In this document: positions 10,831 through 18,539 of the stretch, piece after piece
Position numbering within the stretch: position 1 is the stretch's first letter
How the letters are laid out: every line of letters begins with the position of its first letter
NCBI RefSeq assembly: GCF_001274945.1
Contig: NZ_LILB01000001.1
Coordinates: 1,215,384-1,255,039 of the forward strand
Source: Viridibacillus arvi
GTDB taxonomy: Bacteria > Bacillota > Bacilli > Bacillales_A > Planococcaceae
DNA: 39,656 nt
Direction of reading: 5' to 3'
Position numbers and translations under genes: made by a program
The notes under the pieces: model-generated
The model's database searches: none
Seen by the model: the letters and a program-made list of their open reading frames with translations, nothing else
Told to the model about the DNA's origin: nothing

Positions 10831-10878
10831 ACAAACAAAAAATCCATTTTGACTATTATAACAGTCAAAATGGATTTT
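10831..10878 (-). terminator. Terminator after the yitT-type gene
   Basis: Perfect 16-bp stem AAAATCCATTTTGACT (10839-10854) / 10863-10878 with an 8-nt loop, followed on the minus strand by T6. It lies between the YitT stop (11022) and the response regulator promoter region. The arms share the ATCCATTT core with the hairpin at 11876-11927. Confidence 0.85.
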
Positions 10879-11021
10879 ATATTTTCGTTTATTATTAAAG
10901 TTATACCCTAAGCTTATAAACAATTATGTAAATCTCAGATTCATATTGTACGGAGTAAATATACAATGATTCCAATTCTAAGCAGGCCTGTCCAGAATTA
11001 TTTTTTGTCATCCACTGCTAC

Positions 11022-11600
11022 TCAAGTTTGTGCGAGATTTTTTGTAAAAAAACTTGTAGTCATCCCCACAACAAGTATCGTGATGATAGAAAGGAAAAAA
11101 GTATCATTAGATAATAATAGCCCCCCCATTAAAATAACAAAAGAATCAATGATGAATATTAGAATTCCAACATTTACTCCTGTTTTATCACTTAAAAACT
11201 GTGCTATTAAATCTGTACCACCAGTACTTGTTTTAAATCTTAACATTAAACCAATACCAAGACCTATCAAAACTCCACCTATTATCGAACTGTAAAGGGG
11301 ATCAATATGTACAAGATAATCAAAGGGCTCTAAAATATCTATAAAAAAGGAGGAAATAAGGAGACCATGCAAACTATTATAGAAATAATCTCTATAGTAA
11401 ATCCATGCAATAATAAATACAGGAATACTTAAAAGTATTATGATGAACCCAGTCTGTAGTCCCCATAAATAATATGATATTAAACCGATTCCAATAATTC
11501 CTCCATCTAATACCTCATACGGAGCTAAGAATAGATTAATTCCTAATGATACTAAAATACTCCCAACAACTATTACAATACTTTTTTTTATAAAATACAT
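11022..11600 (-). CDS. YitT-family membrane protein
   Basis: 192 aa from the ATG at 11600, preceded by GGGGGAATTCT; the open frame adds eight residues without better support. Five to six hydrophobic segments with family signatures: the first helix with GINLFLAPYEVLDGG, then the conserved G-rich segment GGVLIGLGIGLMLRFKTSTGGTDL. The usual YitT protein carries a further C-terminal cytoplasmic DUF2179 domain of about 80 residues. Here the protein stops after the last helix (FFTKNLAQT), so it is a short form, or a truncated one. Function of the family is not established. Confidence 0.85.
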   Translation of the reverse strand: MYFIKKSIVIVVGSILVSLGINLFLAPYEVLDGGIIGIGLISYYLWGLQTGFIIILLSIPVFIIAWIYYRDYFYNSLHGLLISSFFIDILEPFDYLVHIDPLYSSIIGGVLIGLGIGLMLRFKTSTGGTDLIAQFLSDKTGVNVGILIFIIDSFVILMGGLLLSNDTFFLSIITILVVGMTTSFFTKNLAQT

Positions 11601-11875
11601 AGAATTCCCCCAAAAATTGAACATGTAAATACTTTATGCAAAAAACTAACTAAAAATGTGAATTTAGAGGTATAGTTAATTTTTTGTAAACATGATTATG
11701 ACAATGATTAGGGTACATTACACTACTAATATTGTTGAAATTTCTATAATATCACCCATTTTTTCAACATTGCATTTGCAGTATTTGATTATTTAAAAAT
11801 CAGGTTTTTTTGTCTTCATATTAAATTAAAAGGCTATCTTTAAATTTTTTTCTTTGTTCAAATATTCGGCTGCAA
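11601..11875. other. AT-rich intergenic gap
   Basis: Upstream region of the yitT-type gene. No gene, repeat or clear promoter is evident; only T/A-rich tracts are seen. Confidence 0.4.
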
Positions 11876-11927
11876 ACAAAAAGAATCCATTTCGGCATAA
11901 ACTTATGACCAAAATGGATTCTTTTTT
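11876..11927 (-). terminator. Terminator after the CNNM/CBS gene
   Basis: Long hairpin: outer stem AAAGAATCCATTT / AAATGGATTCTTT with an inner GGCATAA...TTATGACC stem, and T tracts on both sides, so it may work in both directions. Confidence 0.8.
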
Positions 11928-11996
11928 AAATTGTTTTCAGTTTTTTAATGATTAATTGTTAAGAGCTGGATCAACAACTACCAATTATTAAATTCG

Positions 11997-13310
11997 TTAA
12001 GAAGTAACTTCACTCTGTAATTTTAGAGAAACTTGCAGAATTTGATGATTATCGCTTTGTACGATTTTCCATTGTTGATTGCCTTGATTAATTGGTTCTT
12101 GCTTACCGTCTGCTTGCAGCATTTCTACTTGTATCCATCCACCGATTGTATCAACATTATACGTATTTTCAAATTTGATATTAAATCGATCCTCTAATTC
12201 ATCTAACTGGACACGTCCGTTAATTAGATATTCATTTTTACCATTTTCAATAATATCTGGAATTTCATCATCATCAAATTCATCGCGGATTTCACCGACG
12301 ATTTCCTCTAGAATATCTTCCATTGAAATAATACCTGAAGTTCCGCCAAACTCATCAATAACTATTACTATATGAATTTGATCCTTCTTCATTTTCAATA
12401 GTACATCTTGTAATCGTGCTGTTTCAAGAATAAACGGTATTTTATGAATATGTTCTTCTAATGTTGTTACTTTACCAAGTGCATATTCTGTCACCATTTC
12501 TTTTGTATTTACAACACCAATAATTTTATCTTTATCCCCATTTTCTGTTATAGGGTATCTTGTAAAGTGATGTTCATCAATTATTTGTAGAATTTCGTCT
12601 TTTTCCATTACACTATCTAAAACAACCATCTGAGTACGTGGTATCATGATATCTTTTGCTACGCGCTCATCAAATGCAAAAATATTCTGCATGTATGTTA
12701 GTTCAGTTTGATTGATTTCTCCACTTTGGAAGCTCTGTGTCATAATAATCTGCAGTTCTTCTTCGGAATGGGCCTGTTCATGACTTGCAGGTTTAACTCC
12801 GAATAAGCGAAGTAAGGCACGAGATGTTCCATTCATGAACCAGATGAGTGGGAAGAATATTTTACCAAAAGCAACTAATGATGGTGCTAGCATCAACGTC
12901 AAACGTTCAGCATATTGAATCGCTAATGTTTTTGGAGCAAGCTCCCCTAATACAACATGAAGCAATGTCATGATCATTAGTGCAAGAGCGTAAGAAGCTA
13001 CAGTTGACATAGCTGCTGGTATCCCTAAGTAATCAAAAACTGGATGCAGAAGTTTCTCTACTGTAGGCTCTCCGAGAGTACCCAATCCTAAAGCTGTTAC
13101 TGTTATACCGAGCTGACAAGCCGATAAATAATAATCTAAATCTGAAACAACTTTTTTAGCAGCGACCGCTCTTTTATTTCCTTCTTCAATTAGCTGATCA
13201 ATTCGTGACATTCGTACTTTAATAACAGCAAACTCTGATGCTACAAAGAAAGCCGTTAGTATGATTAAGATGGTAATAAATATTAAATTCGTAATGATTG
13301 TTATGTCCAA
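11997..13310 (-). CDS. CNNM / CBS / CorC-domain membrane protein (Mg2+ efflux type)
   Basis: 437 aa, the normal length. N-terminal CNNM domain with four hydrophobic segments (to about residue 200; includes FFVASEFAVIKVR and ACQLGITVTALGLG), a CBS pair (about 215-340, with DIMIPRTQM and VIDEFGGTSGIISMEDILEE), and a C-terminal CorC_HlyC domain. It belongs to the YhdP/YrkA/MpfA group, annotated as hemolysin-like but tied to Mg2+ (and Co2+) efflux. The start is a TTG at 13310; the strong GGAGG lies 25 nt upstream with a small hairpin between them. The predicted 5' leader is about 350 nt and contains a structured segment, suggesting control at the RNA level. Single-gene unit closed by a strong terminator. 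Confidence 0.9.
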   Translation of the reverse strand: MDITIITNLIFITILIILTAFFVASEFAVIKVRMSRIDQLIEEGNKRAVAAKKVVSDLDYYLSACQLGITVTALGLGTLGEPTVEKLLHPVFDYLGIPAAMSTVASYALALMIMTLLHVVLGELAPKTLAIQYAERLTLMLAPSLVAFGKIFFPLIWFMNGTSRALLRLFGVKPASHEQAHSEEELQIIMTQSFQSGEINQTELTYMQNIFAFDERVAKDIMIPRTQMVVLDSVMEKDEILQIIDEHHFTRYPITENGDKDKIIGVVNTKEMVTEYALGKVTTLEEHIHKIPFILETARLQDVLLKMKKDQIHIVIVIDEFGGTSGIISMEDILEEIVGEIRDEFDDDEIPDIIENGKNEYLINGRVQLDELEDRFNIKFENTYNVDTIGGWIQVEMLQADGKQEPINQGNQQWKIVQSDNHQILQVSLKLQSEVTS

Positions 13311-13315
13311 TTATT

Positions 13316-13340
13316 TCCCTTTAAAAAGGGATTCACCTCC
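13316..13340 (-). promoter_or_regulatory. Displaced ribosome site with intervening hairpin
   Basis: GGAGGTGAA (13340-13332) is followed by the inverted repeat TCCCTT-TTTA-AAGGGA (13331-13316) and then AATAA before the TTG start. Linear spacing from GGAGG is 25 nt, too long. If the hairpin forms, the gap shrinks to about 9 nt. Alternatively AAGGGA itself serves as a weak ribosome site. Confidence 0.45.
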
Positions 13341-13554
13341 GTGATGATATATGACTAAGATAATTTTGAACAATGGACACTAACTAATAGTTAATACTGA
13401 GTAAAACTACATTTCTAATTTTGAATTGCCGTTTCAAGTATTAAGGCTACTTTATGCTTTTTTATATCACTTATTCTTTATATTATAGAGTATTGTTTTT
13501 CACCTAATAGTTTACATGTTTTTAAATGTATACTTAGAATATAGACAATATAAA

Positions 13555-13654
13555 GAAAGCGAGCGTCGTAATCCATCGTTTTCAGTGATAGTTTTTTTAG
13601 TTTAGCAACGTGGATAATTTTAAATATCGCCTTCCCAATAGTCTCACCTCTTTC
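13555..13654 (-). ncRNA. Candidate structured 5' leader of the CNNM gene
   Basis: On the minus strand a compositionally distinct segment of 100 nt starts with GAAAGAGGTGAGACTATTGG and ends with CTCGCTTTC. The ends can pair (GAAAG...GAG with CTC-G-CTTTC), and an inner stem TCCACGTT / AACGATGGA (one bulge) and a small GATA/TATC hairpin can form. An extended -10 element (TGATAGAAT, -10 at 13667-13672) would start transcription right at its 5' end, about 350 nt before the TTG start. GGTGAG recalls the start of Mg2+-sensing M-box leaders, but the rest does not match what I know of that class, so the family is unassigned. Confidence 0.35.
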
Positions 13655-13781
13655 AAAGTATGATTTATTCTATCACATTGGGGAATTATCTAACTATTAA
13701 AAAGCCTTTACTTTTTAAAATACTGTTTTATATTTTTCAAAGGATTGTAACATTTTTTAGTTTTGGATTAATCTACAGTAT

Positions 13782-13823
13782 AAAAAATAACCGTTTGTAG
13801 TTTGAATACAAACGGTTATTTTT
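13782..13823 (-). terminator. Terminator after the EgtU-type gene
   Basis: Perfect 17-bp stem AAAAATAACCGTTTGTA (13783-13799) / 13807-13823 with a 7-nt loop and flanking T runs. It may be bidirectional. Confidence 0.88.
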
Positions 13824-13875
13824 CTAAATTAAGAGAGCTACCTCTCATTTTATTGTGGAAAATTAATATCTCTAC

Positions 13876-15390
13876 TTACAACATACCCGCTTTTTCTAAA
13901 AATTCACGTGCTACTTCGGATGCTTTTCTACCTTCCACATTTACTTGATAATTCATTTGACGCATTTCATCCTCAGTTATTTGATTGGCTAATTTATTTA
14001 ATGCTTTTTCAATTTCAGGATGTTTTTTAACTGTTTCTTTTCTTAATAATGGTGCACCTTGGTAAGGAGGGAATAGATTCTTGTCGTCTTCTAAAACGAC
14101 TAAATTGTATTGTCTTATATCACTGTCGGTTGAATAGGCATCTAGTAAATCTATATCTCCAGATTTTACAGCCTGATATCTCAGTTTCGGCTCCATTTTA
14201 GTAATATTAGAAAGAGAAAGATTATATAACTTTTGAATACCTCGATAACCATCTTCTCTATCATTAAACTCCATTGTAAACCCTGCCCTTATTTTTTCTT
14301 CAACAGCCTTTACATCTGAAATATTCTTCAAATCGTATGTTTTTGCTGCATCTTCCGAAACAGCCAATGCATAAGTATTGTTGTACTTCATAGGATTAAG
14401 CATTACCATGTCAAATTTCTTCAGCATTCCTTCTTGTGCTTGTTTATAGACATCATCTTGGTTGTTGTTTATCGCTTTCTCTTTTAAAAATTCAGAAATG
14501 GCTGTACCAGTAAATTCGGGATAAATGTCAACACTACCAGATTTCAATGCATTAAATACAAATGAAGTCTTGCCTAAGCCTGGCTTCAATTGAACATTCA
14601 AATCGGTCTCGTCTTCAATAAGTAATTTATACATATTAATAAGAATTTCAGGCTCTGATCCAAGTTTACCTGCAATAACTATCTCTTCTTTTTCGTTGAT
14701 ATTTATTAGAGGAAGAAAAATCATTAATAATGCAATAACACTTATAGTGCTTAGTGCTGTTACTGTTTTTTTAAAGGAAAGTGATTCAAGTTGTTTAAGT
14801 AAAAAGTCAAATGCTAACGCTAATAGTGCAGCTGGTGCGGCTCCTAAGATGATTAATGCAGTATTATTCCGATCGATGCCTAGTAGAATAATATCCCCTA
14901 GACCCCCTGCACCAATTAATGCCGCCAATGTAGCTGTACCTACTATTAAGACCATGGCTGTCCGGATCCCTGCCATAATAACAGGCATAGCGAGAGGCAG
15001 CTCCACCTTTACTAACCTCTTTCTAGTGTTCATCCCCATTGCCATTGCTGCTTCTTTTAACGATGCATCTACCTCATTTATTCCTGTGTATGTATTACGT
15101 AAAATTGGTAAAAGTGCATAAACAACTAATGCTATTATTGCTGGTATCTTACCTATACCAAACAGTGGAATTAACAAGCCTAGTAATGCCAAAGAAGGGA
15201 TCGTTTGCAAAACAGCACTTATGCCAATGATACTTTCTGCTATTTTCTTCTTATTAGTTAAGTAAATGCCTAAAGGTATGGCAATTACAACCGCAAAAAA
15301 GAGTGCAATAAACGATATTTGAATATGTTCAAGTAAAGAGGCCAAAAGCTGTCCTTTACGTTCGTTAAAAACATCTACTAAATTTGTCAT
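13876..15390 (-). CDS. egtU: ABC importer permease fused to substrate-binding domain, EgtU type (OpuC/ProWX family)
   Basis: 504 aa fusion. Residues 1-220 are a permease with about six membrane segments and the EAA loop (EVDASLKEAAMAMGMNTRKR); residues 235-504 are a periplasmic-type binding domain on the outside. The binding domain begins IVIAGKLGSEPEILINMY and contains IYPEFTGTA, FNDREDG, DAYSTDSDI and FPPYQGAPL, which I recall from the pneumococcal protein shown to bind ergothioneine (EgtU), rather than the GKNFTEQ pattern of choline/betaine binders. The substrate is thus probably ergothioneine, a low-molecular-weight thiol antioxidant. Glycine betaine, carnitine or choline remains the alternative. 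The ATP-binding partner gene ends 5 nt upstream. Confidence 0.85.
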   Translation of the reverse strand: MTNLVDVFNERKGQLLASLLEHIQISFIALFFAVVIAIPLGIYLTNKKKIAESIIGISAVLQTIPSLALLGLLIPLFGIGKIPAIIALVVYALLPILRNTYTGINEVDASLKEAAMAMGMNTRKRLVKVELPLAMPVIMAGIRTAMVLIVGTATLAALIGAGGLGDIILLGIDRNNTALIILGAAPAALLALAFDFLLKQLESLSFKKTVTALSTISVIALLMIFLPLININEKEEIVIAGKLGSEPEILINMYKLLIEDETDLNVQLKPGLGKTSFVFNALKSGSVDIYPEFTGTAISEFLKEKAINNNQDDVYKQAQEGMLKKFDMVMLNPMKYNNTYALAVSEDAAKTYDLKNISDVKAVEEKIRAGFTMEFNDREDGYRGIQKLYNLSLSNITKMEPKLRYQAVKSGDIDLLDAYSTDSDIRQYNLVVLEDDKNLFPPYQGAPLLRKETVKKHPEIEKALNKLANQITEDEMRQMNYQVNVEGRKASEVAREFLEKAGML

Positions 15391-15394
15391 ATCG

Positions 15395-16348
15395 TTAACC
15401 TCTTCCTAAAGAATCTTTTGCTAAGTATCTTATTATCGATTCTCTCGTTATAATACCTATAATTTCACTGTCCTGATCAACCGCTATGGCTTCATGATCT
15501 ACCAAATTATTAAGAATTATTTGTAGTGGATCGTTTACTGAAACTCTGTGTAATACTTGCAAATAGACATTTTCTTTTGATATGGGTTGGATAATACTTT
15601 CTATATTGAAAGTATCTTTAAAATCTTGATTAAGGCCAATAAATTCTCTAACAAAATCATTGGCTGGATTTTGCATAATTTCTTGAGGTGTACCGAGCTG
15701 TACAATTTCTCCATCCTTCATCACACATATTCTGTCTCCTAGTTTTAGCGCCTCTTGCATATCGTGCGAAACAAAGACAATTGTTTTCTTAATTGTTCGT
15801 TGTAGATTGAGCAGGTCATCTTGTAACTTAGTACGACTAATCGGATCCAATGCACTAAATGGTTCATCCATAAGAATGATTTCAGGATCTGCTGCTAATG
15901 CACGTACAACTCCTACTCTTTGTTGTTCTCCTCCTGAAAGCTCTGCAGGTTTTCGCTGACTATACTTATCTGCTTCAAGGCCGACCATATTTAGTAACTC
16001 ATGAACTCGTTGCTGAATATGTTCCTTACTCCATTTTTTCAGTTCTGGAACGATAGCAATATTCTCTTCAATCGTCATATGTGGAAAAAGTGCAATTTGC
16101 TGGAGAACATACCCGATATTCCAACGTAACTCATTTATGTCATAATCACTTATTCTTTTTCCTTCAATTTTTATAGTTCCTTCAGTCAAACGAATTAGTC
16201 GATTTATCATTTTTAGTAAAGTCGTTTTCCCACAGCCACTTGGGCCTATAATGACAAAAAATTCACCTTTCTTTATTTCCAAATTAAGATAGTTAACTGC
16301 TGGTTGATTATCATCATATCTTTTAGATACATTCTCAAATACGATCAT
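15395..16348 (-). CDS. egtV: ABC importer ATP-binding protein with CBS domain, EgtV type (OpuCA-like)
   Basis: 317 aa. Walker A GPSGCGKTT (35-43), signature LSGGEQQR (137-144), Walker B IILMDEP (157-163) and the switch His in FVSHDMQEAL. The C-terminal 75 residues form one CBS motif (HRVSVNDPLQIILNNL and IIGIITRESIIRYL). In OpuA/OpuC relatives CBS modules sense ionic strength or nucleotides. ATG at 16348 has AAGGAGG upstream. First gene of a two-gene operon with the permease/binding fusion. The general OpuCA name would also be defensible. Confidence 0.88.
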   Translation of the reverse strand: MIVFENVSKRYDDNQPAVNYLNLEIKKGEFFVIIGPSGCGKTTLLKMINRLIRLTEGTIKIEGKRISDYDINELRWNIGYVLQQIALFPHMTIEENIAIVPELKKWSKEHIQQRVHELLNMVGLEADKYSQRKPAELSGGEQQRVGVVRALAADPEIILMDEPFSALDPISRTKLQDDLLNLQRTIKKTIVFVSHDMQEALKLGDRICVMKDGEIVQLGTPQEIMQNPANDFVREFIGLNQDFKDTFNIESIIQPISKENVYLQVLHRVSVNDPLQIILNNLVDHEAIAVDQDSEIIGIITRESIIRYLAKDSLGRG

Positions 16349-16670
16349 TTCAGTACCTCCTTATAGTTCTGTAGTGCTCTCTAACTCGGACTAATTGATT
16401 CAAACTTTTTTACTTCTTCCTCAAACCATATTATTTAGCTTAGATGTAACTAACATGTTATATACTTACATTGACTGTATAAAATACCCAACATAAAAGT
16501 ACTTTAAGTATACTAAAATATTTTGAAATTTATATCCTTAACTAATAATGTAAATTCGAAGTTATATGCATATATGAATACCTCATTTGTATCTTATTTA
16601 AACCTAAAAAAAATTCTATATAACCATTTCTCCATCAAATATTGATAACCTCTTATTTTATTTGATATTT
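16349..16670. other. Intergenic gap upstream of the EgtV-type gene
   Basis: AT-rich; holds the ribosome site AAGGAGG and presumably the promoter of the ABC operon on the minus strand. No other feature is recognised before the small-RNA promoter at 16674. Confidence 0.4.
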
Positions 16671-16673
16671 TCC

Positions 16674-16701
16674 TTGCATTTCTTATTTTTTAGCGTATAA
16701 T
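16674..16701 (+). promoter_or_regulatory. Sigma-A promoter of the small-RNA unit
   Basis: -35 TTGCAT (16674-16679), 16-nt spacer, perfect -10 TATAAT (16696-16701). Transcription would start near 16708-16711. Confidence 0.65.
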
Positions 16702-16709
16702 ATATATTT

Positions 16710-16800
16710 AGGTGCCAAACCTACGTAATGATTGTTTTCGAACTTTCATTACAAACTAAGATTCCATAACGACTCGGATTGTCGGGAATCTTTTTCTTTT
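16710..16800 (+). ncRNA. Candidate stand-alone small RNA of about 90 nt
   Basis: Three consecutive hairpins follow a good promoter: AGGT-gccaa-ACCT (16710-16722); a long hairpin GTAATGA...TCATTAC (16725-16752) capped by GTT-TTCG-AAC, a UUCG-type tetraloop; and a terminator AAGATTCC / GGAATCTT (16758-16765 with 16785-16792) containing an inner CGAC/GTCG stem, then a T-rich tail. No gene follows on this strand before an IS remnant. The unit therefore looks like an independent small RNA rather than a leader. A 13-codon ORF (16728-16769) inside it lacks a well placed ribosome site. I do not recognise the family. Confidence 0.55.
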
Positions 16801-16804
16801 TTCT

Positions 16805-16832
16805 AGCAGGCAGATGAGCGCCTGCTTTTTTT
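16805..16832 (+). terminator. Second terminator in tandem
   Basis: Perfect 7-bp GC-rich stem AGCAGGC / GCCTGCT with an 8-nt loop followed by T7, right after the small-RNA terminator. Confidence 0.85.
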
Positions 16833-16989
16833 ATGCATTTTTTTAAATGAAAACTCTCTTCTAATTTCCATTTCTATTTAATATACATTAATAAAAACCC
16901 TTTAAAATAATATAGAGGCTGGGACAAAACAACTAACCTCAAAAATGAAGAGCCTCGAAAAGATTAGTAAAATCTTCGAGACTTTGTTT

Positions 16990-17130
16990 TTTAGTCTACT
17001 TCGTAGCCGTTGTTCTCCGCTACGGCAGACGCTTTCCGCGGGCACAGCTCCAGCCTTCTCCCTCGCTTCGCTTAGTCCGGGTGCTTCCGCTCGTGCTGTT
17101 CCCTCAGGAGTCGCCGCCTTCGCTCCGAAC
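16990..17130. repeat. GC-rich block inside the IS remnant
   Basis: A markedly GC-rich patch (for example GACGCTTTCCGCGGGC near 17029) within AT-rich surroundings. Similar blocks are found, from memory, dispersed in Bacillus and Lysinibacillus genomes, often with IS1182-type elements. Short ORFs over it on both strands look spurious. Confidence 0.6.
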
Positions 17131-17244
17131 AACTAATGAACACTTCTATTTCAATTAAATCTATTCATAATTTCAGGCATAAAAAAAGACATCTTCTGAT
17201 AAAATTTAAGTATCCCTACAAAAAGAATATGTAAAAGCCAAGCT

Positions 17245-17425
17245 TTCGAAGAAAAAACAGGTGCAATTTATCGTAAACGTAAAATTGACGTAGAACCAGT
17301 TTTTGGATTTCTGAAGGCTAATTTAGGTTTCATCCATTTTCTGTTAGTGGAAAATCGAAAGTTGAAAACGATATTGGTCTCGAATTAATGGCCGTAAACT
17401 TAAGAAAATATGCGGTACTAAGATA
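17245..17425 (+). pseudogene. IS1182-family transposase, C-terminal fragment with frameshift
   Basis: Reads FEEKTGAIYRKRKIDVEPVF and on through GFLKANLGFIHF, then shifts frame at a short T run (about 17338-17342) and continues SVSGKSKVENDIGLELMAVN...LRKYAVLR before a TAA at 17423-17425. This is the conserved C-terminal end of IS1182-type transposases. The N-terminal catalytic part is missing. Confidence 0.8.
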
Positions 17426-17557
17426 ATCCTCCACCACATATTGTAGTAATCAAACGCAAAAATCGAGATTGCATCATGCATTCTCGATTTTTTATGTGAA
17501 CTGAAACTATTTATGTCCCAGTCTCTTTTCAATTTCTTTATAGCCTCATTAACCTCT

Positions 17558-18472
17558 CTAATCAATTCTAGAACTTCCGTTAAATACTTTATACTGTTCA
17601 CACGCAATCTGTATGAAACCTTCTAAATAAGAGAAAATATATTTATCCTTATGCCACGCAAGCTCAGTAAATACAGGTTCCATTGAAATAGTTGTTTCTA
17701 GTTCTTTTAGTAATCCATTTTCTAACTCTTTTTCAACTGTCATTTTCGGCAACAACGTCATACCTAATCCCGCAATCACACACTTCTTGATTGCTTCAAT
17801 ACTAGAAAACTCTATTATTTGTTCTGGGTAGATGCCTTCTATATGACATTGATATTCAAATTGATTTCGATAAGAGCAGCCTTCCTCAGTTAATAATATC
17901 GTTTCTTGTGCTACGTTCTGTATGGATAAAATCTCATTTTGAGTTAAATGGTGTGTTGGTGCTACTACAAATACTAAATCTTCTTCGATTAATTCCTTTT
18001 TACAAAGCATTGGTGTGTCCTTACGTGTATCTGTTATAAAAGCCAAATCGAGATCACCCGATTGCAATAAATCCTTGGCAATATCAATTGTATGAACTGG
18101 CTTAAAAACCATTTTCACCTTCGGATGTCTGCTTCTGAATAATTGTAAAATTTTAGGTAAACGATAGGTACATTGACTTTCTTGTGCCCCGATTGTTAAA
18201 GTCACCTTCACCTCATCTTGATTAGATAATGCCTCTCTCATGGTTTCATCAAGATCTACCATCTTTTGTGCATATTGTTTTAATTGCATACCAGCATCTG
18301 TTAAATAGATTCTTTTACCTAAACGCTCAAATAAAGGAACCCCTAATTCACCTTCTAAAGACTTAATATGAGCTGTAATAGAAGATTGTGCGTAATCCAA
18401 AATTTCCGCTGTTTGCGTAAAATTTAATGTTTTAGCAGCAGTTAAAAATGTATGTAAGTGCTTAATATCCAT
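17558..18472 (-). CDS. LysR-family transcriptional regulator
   Basis: 304 aa. N-terminal winged helix-turn-helix (residues 1-60, with FTQTAEILDYAQSSITAHIK and PLFERLGKRIYLTDAG), then a two-lobe effector-binding domain (about 90-290) with the usual GLGMTLLP segment. ATG at 18472 follows GGAGTGTGAAGT. Divergent from an FMN reductase gene with a 116-bp shared region holding two dyads. LysR proteins usually control the divergent neighbour, so this is the probable target. The stop lies only 32 bp from the IS remnant, but the C-terminus looks complete. Confidence 0.9.
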   Translation of the reverse strand: MDIKHLHTFLTAAKTLNFTQTAEILDYAQSSITAHIKSLEGELGVPLFERLGKRIYLTDAGMQLKQYAQKMVDLDETMREALSNQDEVKVTLTIGAQESQCTYRLPKILQLFRSRHPKVKMVFKPVHTIDIAKDLLQSGDLDLAFITDTRKDTPMLCKKELIEEDLVFVVAPTHHLTQNEILSIQNVAQETILLTEEGCSYRNQFEYQCHIEGIYPEQIIEFSSIEAIKKCVIAGLGMTLLPKMTVEKELENGLLKELETTISMEPVFTELAWHKDKYIFSYLEGFIQIACEQYKVFNGSSRID

Positions 18473-18486
18473 ACTTCACACTCCTA

Positions 18487-18539
18487 AATCGGTTTTACCG
18501 ATTAATTTAATCGAATTATTCATCTTTATTAATAATGAA
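18487..18539. promoter_or_regulatory. Candidate LysR binding sites in the divergent region
   Basis: Two dyads: AATCGGT-TTT-ACCGATT (18487-18503), close to the regulator's ribosome site, and TTCAT-N11-ATGAA (18519-18539), which fits the T-N11-A layout of LysR boxes. Confidence 0.5.

Larger units (their letters stand above)
16914..17526 (+). mobile_element. Internally deleted IS1182-family remnant
   Basis: Ends carry matching inverted repeats: AGAGGCTGGGACAAAAC at 16914-16930 and the complement of AGAGACTGGGACATAAA at 17510-17526, typical of IS1182-type elements. Only the last part of the transposase gene survives (17245-17425, frameshifted). A hairpin with AATCGAGA/TCTCGATT arms lies near the right end. 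At about 613 bp it is far shorter than a full element, so it could move only in trans, if at all. No clear target-site duplication is seen. Confidence 0.75.

Noticed and set aside
10966-11295. 109-codon plus-strand ORF opposite the YitT-type gene
   Set aside because: Antisense shadow; the minus-strand frame has clear membrane-family motifs and a ribosome site.
13555-13654. Standard M-box Mg2+ riboswitch
   Set aside because: Only the short GGTGAG start recalls it; the rest does not follow the M-box pattern I know, so it is listed as unassigned.
14696-15230. Plus-strand ORFs inside the EgtU-type gene
   Set aside because: They are antisense shadows of a well supported permease gene.
16902-17136. 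ORFs on both strands over the GC-rich block (16902-17132, 16945-17136)
   Set aside because: No ribosome site or family resemblance; they arise from base composition inside the IS remnant.
17344-17607. 87-codon minus-strand ORF across the IS right end
   Set aside because: It overlaps the transposase remnant and the end of the LysR gene and has no support of its own.
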